From contig NZ_JANTYS010000017.1 of assembly GCF_024808255.1 (NCBI RefSeq), forward strand, positions 1 to 64,000: a DNA stretch of 64,000 bases, in the 5' to 3' direction. The DNA is from Mucilaginibacter dorajii. GTDB lineage: Bacteria; Bacteroidota; Bacteroidia; Sphingobacteriales; Sphingobacteriaceae. Shown here piece after piece: positions 17,787 to 24,813 of the stretch (within the stretch, counting starts at the first letter, position 1; each line of letters opens with the position of its first letter). Position numbers and translations under genes: made by a program. The notes below the pieces were generated by a model. The model saw only the letters and a program-made list of their open reading frames with translations, searched no databases and was not told where the DNA came from.

Positions 17787-18335
17787 CTGTTTAAAAATGA
17801 TTTCACAGAATATTATAGCACAAAAATAAGGCGACTTTGCGAGTTTTAAAATCCGGAGGACTCTGAAAGTGGGAATGACGTTAATAAAAAGGGTGTCATG
17901 AGTGATAAAATCCGGCGGACTCTGAAGGTGGAGGTGACAATCGCCTTTAACCCACTGTCATGCCGAACTTGTTTCGGCACCCCACTCGCTAAGTATACAT
18001 CATGCGGATTACCTGTCCTGTGGGGTCCCGAAACAAGTTACCCATGACAAGTCCACCATGTCATTGCGAGGCACGAAGCAATCGCATGCTCTACAGGGCG
18101 GATCTGCATAGTCCGCGATTGCTTCGTTCCTTATAATGACGTCCATGTAAGTTATTGATTATCAAATATGTTTTTTTTGTAGAGACGCAATATTTTGCGT
18201 CTTTAGCTATACAGAGCGGATTTGCGTGGTGCATTTGCACGCGGGAGACGCAAAATGTTGCGTCTCTACACAAGCGCGTTAACGATGTCATCACTGTTTT
18301 TTCAGGTTACCCTGATGGATACTCGCAATGACATA
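17787..18335. repeat. Composite palindromic extragenic element, copy 2
   Basis: It begins with CTGTTTAAAAATGATTT (17787-17803), the same end sequence as copy 1. Two further palindromic pieces follow (GCCGAACTTGTTTCGGC ... CCCGAAACAAGTT, about 17960-18040), then about 180 bp (18131-18312) nearly identical to 11633-11815, including the GTAGAGACGCAATATTTTGCG hairpin (18179-18269). The right-hand end repeat of copy 1 is not present here, so this copy is extended or broken. No gene is present in 17783-18594. Confidence 0.7.
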
Positions 18336-18540
18336 GCTTTATATTGTCATTTCACCTTCAGAATTTCGCGAAATTTTATAACTCAGAATGACTTCCTTTT
18401 TTATAACTTGTCATGCTGATCAATGTACTAACAGAAACTTTTATCGGCATTGCATGTTGACAGCATTAAGGTTGTTTCTCTGACTAACCGCAGCGACAAA
18501 ACCGGGCCCCGAAAAAGAGGCCTTTAAATTATATAACAAA

Positions 18541-18575
18541 TTTACAGAATTCTGTAAAAAGGCAACTTACAGAAT
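18541..18575. promoter_or_regulatory. Perfect 18-bp palindrome plus half-site, putative copper operator
   Basis: TTTACAGAATTCTGTAAA (18541-18558) is fully self-complementary. A direct repeat of its left half, TTACAGAAT, lies at 18567-18575, 25 bp after the first. The palindrome centre is about 30 bp upstream of the -7 box at 18580, as in front of copA. This suggests one regulator controlling both copper units. Confidence 0.65.
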
Positions 18576-18579
18576 ATAG

Positions 18580-18587
18580 TATATTTG
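18580..18587 (+). promoter_or_regulatory. -7 promoter box of the second copper unit
   Basis: TATATTTG matches TAnnTTTG exactly. It ends only 7 bp before the ATG at 18595, so the transcript would start at or just before the start codon (leaderless), or translation starts at an internal ATG such as the ninth codon. Confidence 0.55.
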
Positions 18588-18594
18588 TGTAGCA

Positions 18595-18996
18595 ATGAAA
18601 AGAGCAGCAATTATCAGCATGGCAGCATTTTACCTGTTACTTACAACAGGGATGTTTGTTTGTATTGTTCATTGCAGCGCTCAAAGCCTTGTTGCAACGC
18701 CGCATATGGCCAAAACACATGCAGGTATGGATATGCACGGTGGCAAAAAGCATTGCGATGGAAACAAAGATTGCGGCTGCTGCAAAAAGCATGGCAATTA
18801 CGTTATTAAAGAAAACATTAAGCCGGGTTTTGAAGTGCAGTTTGCACAAACGGCCAGCCCTGTTGTGCAACCGGTTACCCTTTACTACTATCCCAACCTG
18901 CCTGCTATCAGCACCACTTCGTGGACCGAAGGCAAAGCCCCACCAGGGAAAACGGGCAGGCTCATTTCTATTCAATACCACTCACTCCAAATTTGA
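18595..18996 (+). CDS. Small exported His/Met/Cys-rich protein, probably copper-related
   Basis: I recognise no named family. The 133-residue protein has an N-terminal hydrophobic leader (KRAAIISMAAFYLLLTTGMF) followed by a short metal-ligand-rich stretch: HMAKTHAGMDMHGGKKHCDGN in part, then DCGCCKKHGN. This density of His, Met and Cys suggests periplasmic or surface Cu binding. The rest has no motif. It is the first gene of the unit with the HMA-AraC regulator, DUF3347 protein and multicopper oxidase, behind a palindrome shared with copA. A copper-sequestering or sensing role is inferred from composition and neighbours only. Confidence 0.65.
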   Translation: MKRAAIISMAAFYLLLTTGMFVCIVHCSAQSLVATPHMAKTHAGMDMHGGKKHCDGNKDCGCCKKHGNYVIKENIKPGFEVQFAQTASPVVQPVTLYYYPNLPAISTTSWTEGKAPPGKTGRLISIQYHSLQI

Positions 18997-19063
18997 TCCA
19001 GGCAGGCCATAATTTTTGGCAGGGACAACTATTGTCTGATTTTTATTGCTTGAATCAAAAAAC

Positions 19064-19627
19064 ATGAAATTACATATCAAAAATATGGTTTGCGACCGTT
19101 GCATTATGGTGGTACACCAACAGTTACAACAGCTGAATTTACAGGTAGATGAAATTACTTTGGGAAAGGCTTCTGTAAGCCCCGATCCGGATGAGAGCCA
19201 GTTATTGGCCATTGCAGCATCTTTAAAATTGATGGGATTTGAACTGATTGACAATGAGAAACAACAGCTTATTGAACGGATCAAAAACATCGTTATACAA
19301 CAGGTCCATCATACCGATCTATCAAAAAACCACATCAATTTTTCGGACTTAATTGCTGCCCAGCTTTTTAAAGATTATGCTTATTTAAGCCGGCTGTTTT
19401 CTGAATATGAGGATATCACCATCGAGAAATTCATCATTCAGCAAAAGGTAGAAAAGGTAAAGGAACTGCTGGAATACGGGCAATTAAACTTAAACGAGAT
19501 AGCCTACCAAATGGGCTATAGCAGCAGCGCCCACTTATCAAGCCAGTTTAAAAGTATAACAGGCCTTACCCCAAGCCAATACAAAACTGATAAAAACAAC
19601 GGGCGCAAACCTTTAGACAAAATTTAA
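19064..19627 (+). CDS. AraC-family regulator with N-terminal HMA-like metal domain
   Basis: The first ~65 residues resemble an HMA metal-binding fold with the CxxC motif MVCDRCIMVV (Cys10, Cys13). The C-terminal ~100 residues are an AraC helix-turn-helix domain (LNEIAYQMGYSSSAHLSSQF, GLTPSQYK). The usual sugar-binding cupin is absent. A metal-binding domain joined to an AraC output suggests direct sensing of Cu(I) or another thiophilic metal in the cytoplasm. I start at the ATG at 19064, since the longer frame begins with TTG. It lies 67 bp after the His/Met-rich gene and 22 bp before the DUF3347 gene. It is the best candidate to bind the ACAGAATwCTGTAA sites. Confidence 0.85.
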   Translation: MKLHIKNMVCDRCIMVVHQQLQQLNLQVDEITLGKASVSPDPDESQLLAIAASLKLMGFELIDNEKQQLIERIKNIVIQQVHHTDLSKNHINFSDLIAAQLFKDYAYLSRLFSEYEDITIEKFIIQQKVEKVKELLEYGQLNLNEIAYQMGYSSSAHLSSQFKSITGLTPSQYKTDKNNGRKPLDKI

Positions 19628-19649
19628 ACAACCATTAATTTATACCATC

Positions 19650-20165
19650 ATGAAAATCATTAAAATCGCTTTATTAGCACTTACCTTTTCAGGGATATTT
19701 ACACAATTAAAAGCACAGGATGCCGCAGCAATCGGTGCCGTAAACAATGTTATTACAGCTTATTTTGGCGTTAAAAACGCGCTTACCACCGATAATTACG
19801 AAGGCACTAAAAACAAAGCAAAAGAATTACTAACGGCTATTAACGCGGTACCGGCCGATAAGCTGAGCGCCGACCAGAAAAAGCTATGGACTGCTTACAG
19901 CGAAAAACTACAATTTGATAGCAGGCACATGAGCGAAGCGCCAGGCCTTGATCATCAGCGTGAGCATTTCACCAGCCTGTCAAAAAACATGATTGAAGTA
20001 GTAAAAGGTTTAAAATTGAATACCGTCGTGGTTTATGAGCAATACTGCCCAATGAAAAAAGCAAGCTGGCTAAGTGAATCGGCTACGGTTAAAAACCCTT
20101 TTTACGGCAAACAAATGCTTACCTGTGGTAAGGTCACAGCTACACTGGCCCCTGCCACAAAATAA
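19650..20165 (+). CDS. DUF3347-family exported protein
   Basis: This 171-residue protein has a signal peptide (to LKAQD) and the DUF3347 signature near its end: VYEQYCPMKKASWLS, then KNPFYGKQMLTCG. These Cys, Met and His residues (also DSRHMSEAPGLDHQREHF) are plausible copper ligands. In Bacteroidota, DUF3347 modules often accompany CusB-type efflux adaptors and copper oxidases. It is probably a periplasmic copper-binding partner of the multicopper oxidase encoded 39 bp downstream. Function beyond copper binding is not established. Confidence 0.85.
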   Translation: MKIIKIALLALTFSGIFTQLKAQDAAAIGAVNNVITAYFGVKNALTTDNYEGTKNKAKELLTAINAVPADKLSADQKKLWTAYSEKLQFDSRHMSEAPGLDHQREHFTSLSKNMIEVVKGLKLNTVVVYEQYCPMKKASWLSESATVKNPFYGKQMLTCGKVTATLAPATK

Positions 20166-20172
20166 ACTTATA

Positions 20173-20196
20173 AAAGCCGGCTGCAATGCCGGCTTT
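20173..20196 (+). other. Intercistronic hairpin before the multicopper oxidase gene
   Basis: AAAGCCGGC (20173-20181) and GCCGGCTTT (20188-20196) form a perfect 9-bp GC-rich stem with a 6-nt loop, ending 8 bp before the oxidase ATG. No T-run follows, so an mRNA-processing, stability or translation-control element is more likely than a strong terminator. The stem lies where the ribosome would bind. Confidence 0.5.
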
Positions 20197-20204
20197 ACCG
20201 TATT

Positions 20205-22517
20205 ATGAAAATCCGTTTTTTAATTATTGTTAACCTGCTTTGCTCGGTTGCTGCTTTTGCGCAGCACGGCGGCATGTCCATGAAAATGGGTAATAAAGAA
20301 CCTCAAAAAAGGCTGCCGTTTTTTATCAAAATAGGCAAACGGGATATTTACCATCTGTACATTGCCGATACTACCGTAAATTACACCGGTAAACACAGGC
20401 CCGCCATGGCCATCAATGGTTCTATCCCTGCCCCAACCCTTACTTTTACCGAAGGTGATACCGCCGAAATTTATGTTCACAATGAAATGATGATGGAAAC
20501 GTCCATTCACTGGCATGGGCTGATATTGCCCAATCGGTATGATGGCGTTTCTTATTTAACCACGTCGCCGGTTAAGGCTGGCGAAACGCATTTGTATAAA
20601 TTTCCGCTGGTACAAAATGGTACTTACTGGTACCACTCGCACACCATGACCCAGCAGCAAAGTGGCATGTATGGCGCTTTCATCATCCATAAAAAAGAAG
20701 AAGCCGCCATGCCCAATTATACCCTGCTGCTGAGCGACTGGATTGACGAAAACCCCGAACAGGTGCAGCGCTCCCTGCATAACGCTACCGACTGGTATGG
20801 TATTCGCAAAGGCAGCACTCAAAACTACCTGGAAGCTATAAAGGAAGGTCATTTAAAAACCAAGGTAACCAATGAGTGGAAACGAATGATGGCTATGGAT
20901 GTAAGTGACGTAGCTTATGACCGTTTTTTCAGCAATGGAAAAGTAGAGAGTCAGGCACCGCAATTTAAAGCCGGTGATAAGGTACGCCTGCATATTGTTA
21001 ATGGCGGTTCATCAACTTATTTCTGGCTGAAATATGCCGGAGGAAAGATCACCGTAGTAGCCAATGATGGTGAAGATGTACAACCCGTAGAGGTCGACCG
21101 GCTGATTATTGCCGTGGCCGAAACCTATGATGTGGAGGTTACCATCCCCCAAAATGGCAGCTATGAGTTTTTGGCAACGCCGGAGGACCGTACAAAATAT
21201 ACCTCATCGTGGCTTGGCTCCGGCGAGAAACATGCCGCTGCCCGCTTGCCAAAATTGAAATACTTTGAGGGTATGAAAATGATGAACGGCATGATGACCA
21301 TGAATGGCGATATGAAGGAAATGGACGGCATGGTGATGAACAACCAGGTAATGGATATGAATACCGTAATGTATCCCGAAATTACCGGGGATGCTAAACC
21401 GACCTCATCAACTGCTGCCATGAAAGATATGCCGGGGATGGATATGAGCGGTGGCTCAGCTGCCGATAAGGGCATGGCAAATATGAATATGAGTAGTAGT
21501 TCACCTACCGATATCGTAACGCTTAATTACGGGATGCTAAAGGCAACAAAACCAACCACCTTACCCAGCGGCCCCACTAAATTACTCCGGTTTGATTTAA
21601 CCGGCAACATGAACCGCTACGTTTGGACCATCAATAATAAAACCGTATCTGAGGCGGATAAAATATTGATTAAGCAAGGCGAAAATGTGAGGATCATCCT
21701 GTATAACAACACCATGATGCGGCACCCGATGCACTTACACGGGCATTACTTCAGGGTATTGAACGGGCAGGGGGAATACTCCCCACTAAAAAACACGCTG
21801 GATATTATGCCCATGGAAAGAGATACCATAGAGTTTAGGGCTACAGAAAGCGGGGATTGGTTTTTTCACTGCCACATCCTTTACCATATGATGAGCGGGA
21901 TGGGGCGCATTTTCAGCTATGAAAACTCGCCACCAAATCCCGAGATCCCGAACCCGGCCCAAGCCATTAAAAAGATCTATGCAGATGACCGACACTTTTA
22001 TGCCACAGCCAAATTAGGCCTGGAAAGCAACGGTAGCGACGCAACAGCCTCGTTAGCCAATACCCGCTGGAAAATATCAACCCTATGGCACCTTGGCTTA
22101 AATGACTCTAAAGGTTATGAAAGCGAAACCATGGTTGGCCGTTACTTTGGGCAGATGCAATGGTTATATGCCTACGCTGGCTTTGATTATCATTATAAAA
22201 AGGAAGCTATTGGCGAGAGAAACCTTTTTGGGCAGGTTAGCAATAAAAACAACCGGCACACAGTGGTAGCTGGTTTGGCTTATACCCTGCCCATGCTATT
22301 TGTAGCCGATGCCCGTATAGATGGTAACGGCAAATTAAGGTTTCAGTTAGGCCGGGACGATATCCCGCTCACTAGTCGCTTGCGTTTTACCGTTATGGGC
22401 AATACCGATAAAGAATACGCTGTTGGTTTCAGGTATATTATGACCAAGTATTTTTCATTATCAACCCATTATGACAGTGACATGGGACTGGGTGGGGGGC
22501 TTACCTTAACCTATTGA
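20205..22517 (+). CDS. Multicopper oxidase fused to a CopB-like outer-membrane barrel domain
   Basis: The protein has 770 residues and a signal peptide. Residues ~30-590 form a three-cupredoxin multicopper oxidase with all copper ligands: HWHG (102-105), HSH (144-146), HPMHLHGH (from 507) and HCHILYHMMSGM (555-566, including the type 1 Met). A Met-rich loop (~350-430, many MDM/MNM units) resembles the substrate-copper loop of CueO and PcoA. From ~595 to the end, amphipathic strands (WKISTLWHLGLN, KYFSLSTHYD, GLGGGLTLTY) match the CopB-type barrel, a separate protein in CopA/CopB systems. The enzyme probably oxidises Cu(I) to Cu(II), with the tail placing it at the outer membrane. Last gene of its unit. 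Confidence 0.88.
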   Translation: MKIRFLIIVNLLCSVAAFAQHGGMSMKMGNKEPQKRLPFFIKIGKRDIYHLYIADTTVNYTGKHRPAMAINGSIPAPTLTFTEGDTAEIYVHNEMMMETSIHWHGLILPNRYDGVSYLTTSPVKAGETHLYKFPLVQNGTYWYHSHTMTQQQSGMYGAFIIHKKEEAAMPNYTLLLSDWIDENPEQVQRSLHNATDWYGIRKGSTQNYLEAIKEGHLKTKVTNEWKRMMAMDVSDVAYDRFFSNGKVESQAPQFKAGDKVRLHIVNGGSSTYFWLKYAGGKITVVANDGEDVQPVEVDRLIIAVAETYDVEVTIPQNGSYEFLATPEDRTKYTSSWLGSGEKHAAARLPKLKYFEGMKMMNGMMTMNGDMKEMDGMVMNNQVMDMNTVMYPEITGDAKPTSSTAAMKDMPGMDMSGGSAADKGMANMNMSSSSPTDIVTLNYGMLKATKPTTLPSGPTKLLRFDLTGNMNRYVWTINNKTVSEADKILIKQGENVRIILYNNTMMRHPMHLHGHYFRVLNGQGEYSPLKNTLDIMPMERDTIEFRATESGDWFFHCHILYHMMSGMGRIFSYENSPPNPEIPNPAQAIKKIYADDRHFYATAKLGLESNGSDATASLANTRWKISTLWHLGLNDSKGYESETMVGRYFGQMQWLYAYAGFDYHYKKEAIGERNLFGQVSNKNNRHTVVAGLAYTLPMLFVADARIDGNGKLRFQLGRDDIPLTSRLRFTVMGNTDKEYAVGFRYIMTKYFSLSTHYDSDMGLGGGLTLTY

Positions 22518-22530
22518 TATGTTTGCTTAA

Positions 22531-22577
22531 AAACTTGCGAAGTTTTGAAAATTTCGCAAGTTTGAGATATTTTTTGA
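22531..22577 (+). terminator. Terminator after the multicopper oxidase gene
   Basis: AAACTTGCGAA (22531-22541) and TTCGCAAGTTT (22553-22563) form an 11-bp stem, followed by GAGATATTTTTT. It lies 14 bp after the oxidase stop. The hairpin is symmetrical and could also act for the minus-strand GH51 gene that converges on it. Confidence 0.6.
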
Positions 22578-22697
22578 ATTGATTTATCATCGCCCAGGAC
22601 TTCCATTAAAAAATGACTTGTACCGCGTAATACGCATTTATTGGGATAACGGTATTTGACCTCACAGGTTGTTCCCGTACATATTTTTTACAGTCTC

Positions 22698-24653
22698 TTA
22701 TTTCCCGGCTTTAATCCTCACAATGCTCAATGAATAAGCTGGTACGGTAAATTTCCATTGTTTTGGCATATTTATCACTGTTGTTTTAGGAAGCACTTCG
22801 GCAGGATGCGCAGCGGTATTTGCAACCTTAGCATCGCCACAAATTATTGTAAAAGTTGCTTTCTGCGCTAATTTGCCCAGTTTAGCTAAGTTGGCTGTGC
22901 CAAAAAGTTGTGTTGAACCAGCATTGGCAATTTTCAAAATAACATCTCCCGTAACAGAATCCTTTACACAAGATGCCCCGGCGGTTGTATCTGCCGATGT
23001 AAAATTAATTATCCCCGGCAGGTACTCATCGCCTGCATTACTGGCAAACTGCTGCTGCACATAATAATTCACCGTCGGAAAAACGTGCTTCCCGTCAAAA
23101 TAAATGAGGTTGGGATTCCATGACGTATGCCCTATCCTGGCTATAAGTGGCGCGTATGAGGCCATGCGTACTACATCGCCATTGCGCTCTAAATTAGTCA
23201 TGTAAACAGCCTCTGCAAGGGCATTAAACAGGGTGTTACCCCATGAGGCGTATTCGCCAACATATACTTTTGAATTGAGCCTGTTATAGCCATCATAGCG
23301 AGACGTGTTTTTTAAAAACCATTCGGGCTTCTCGTAATAATGTTCGTCCACCGTGCCTACAGCAAGCTGATTGGCCAGTTTCCAGCCCTTATCAAAATCC
23401 TCCCCGTTAGGACTCGGTCCTACCGTACCTATAATCTTAATTTCGGGATGCGCTTTGTGCACAGCATCGTAAATCATTCTGAAGCGTTCTTCAAACACAC
23501 CGGTAATCTTATCTTCGTTGCCGATGCCCAAATATTCAAGGTTAAATGGTGCGGGATGACCGGCCGCTGCCCGCTTGGCCCCCCAGGTAGAGGTTACAGG
23601 GCCGTTGGCATATTCTACCAGATCGAGGATATCCTGCACATAGGCATCCATGTCTTCCATCGGGATACCTTTTTGCCCGGTTGAGCCAATTTTCCAGGTA
23701 CCCCCCGAATTTTGGCAGCTTACGCCAGCCGCAACTACCGGCACCGGTTTGGCACCAATATCTTCACAAAACCTAAAATACTCGTAATAACCTATACCAA
23801 CCGATTGGTGATAGTTCCAGATATTGCGCTGCTCTACCCTTTGTTCAACAGGACCAATGGTATTTTTCCAATGGTAAATATTGGCAACACCATCCCCATG
23901 TGTAAGGCAGCCACCAGGGAAACGCATAAACTTAGGTTTAATATCGGCAATGGTTTGTGCCAGATCTGCCCGCATACCGTTTTCACGGTTTTTAAAAGTT
24001 TCTTCGGGAAACAACGACACCATATCAATACCGACTTTACCAGGTGATTTCACCAGTAATTGCAGCATTGCACTATCCTCATCAAAATTCACTTTTATTT
24101 TTTCCGAATATTTCTTCCAACCTTTGGCCGATGCTGTAAACGAGGCTGTACCAAGCTCCCGGCCCTTTGTATCAACCAGTGAAACGGTTAAAGGTAAAGG
24201 CTGTGAAGAGATCACGTTCAAAAACACAGAAAAATTATAATACTTTCCCCCACGTACAGGTATGCCATCAAAGCCACCGTTTTCAAGTCCTACCCCCTTT
24301 TGTCCGGCATCCTGAATATCCAGTAATATATAATGCGGATTGTTCTGATGGATTGGGTTTGCCGTCTCTACCGAAATAGTGCCATACCCAAAGCCATCGG
24401 TTTGATATTTCCACGCAGTCATTGAATTCCAGTCGCGGTTATCGGCAGGATTATATTCAAACGAACGGTTTTGTACCAGTTCGGCATACAAACCACCATC
24501 GGCTGCATAACTCAGGTCTTCAAAAAAGATCCCGAAAAGATCCGGGCTTATTTTTTTAGGTTTTGCATCAATAGCTTTTTGTTGCGCAAAGGCATCAAAC
24601 TGCATCAACGCCGCCATTAGCAGCAAGGCTCCGTATCGCATTTTTATCAACAT
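22698..24653 (-). CDS. GH51 alpha-L-arabinofuranosidase
   Basis: The 651-residue enzyme has a signal peptide (to AFAQQ), a carbohydrate-binding-like beta-sandwich (~60-215), a TIM barrel and a C-terminal beta domain (TVINMPKQWKFTVPAYSLSI). The acid/base Glu is in EYLGIGNEDKITG and the nucleophile Glu in VYVGEYASWGN. It removes alpha-L-arabinofuranose side groups from arabinogalactan or arabinan. It follows the GH35 gene on the same strand but is separated from it by a strong terminator (24738-24790), so it may have its own promoter or depend on readthrough. It fits arabinose removal before galactan-backbone cleavage. Confidence 0.92.
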   Translation of the reverse strand: MLIKMRYGALLLMAALMQFDAFAQQKAIDAKPKKISPDLFGIFFEDLSYAADGGLYAELVQNRSFEYNPADNRDWNSMTAWKYQTDGFGYGTISVETANPIHQNNPHYILLDIQDAGQKGVGLENGGFDGIPVRGGKYYNFSVFLNVISSQPLPLTVSLVDTKGRELGTASFTASAKGWKKYSEKIKVNFDEDSAMLQLLVKSPGKVGIDMVSLFPEETFKNRENGMRADLAQTIADIKPKFMRFPGGCLTHGDGVANIYHWKNTIGPVEQRVEQRNIWNYHQSVGIGYYEYFRFCEDIGAKPVPVVAAGVSCQNSGGTWKIGSTGQKGIPMEDMDAYVQDILDLVEYANGPVTSTWGAKRAAAGHPAPFNLEYLGIGNEDKITGVFEERFRMIYDAVHKAHPEIKIIGTVGPSPNGEDFDKGWKLANQLAVGTVDEHYYEKPEWFLKNTSRYDGYNRLNSKVYVGEYASWGNTLFNALAEAVYMTNLERNGDVVRMASYAPLIARIGHTSWNPNLIYFDGKHVFPTVNYYVQQQFASNAGDEYLPGIINFTSADTTAGASCVKDSVTGDVILKIANAGSTQLFGTANLAKLGKLAQKATFTIICGDAKVANTAAHPAEVLPKTTVINMPKQWKFTVPAYSLSIVRIKAGK

Positions 24654-24737
24654 AAATGTTTATTATAGGAGTTTTTGTTTCGTCAAACAATTGCTGTCCG
24701 CTCCCGGAAATCTATCGTATAACATTACCGCAAGATA

Positions 24738-24790
24738 AAAAAGGTTTTAATATTAATTGTGAAAACAACAATCAATATTAAAACCTTTTT
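24738..24790 (-). terminator. Strong terminator between the GH35 and GH51 genes
   Basis: AAAAAGGTTTTAATATT (24738-24754) and its exact complement AATATTAAAACCTTTTT (24774-24790) form a 17-bp stem. Read on the minus strand, after the GH35 stop at 24814, the stem ends in a run of T. It splits GH51 from the upstream hydrolase genes. Confidence 0.75.
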
Positions 24791-24813
24791 ACTTTTTTTC
24801 TAATTTCAGGGCC

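Noticed and set aside
11504..18335. The flanking repeats as ends of a composite transposon carrying copper genes
   Set aside because: No transposase is present and the outer ends of the second copy do not match. Recombination hot spot is a sufficient reading.
18222..18419. Plus-strand frame within the second composite repeat
   Set aside because: It consists of repeat sequence with hairpins and no protein-like motif.
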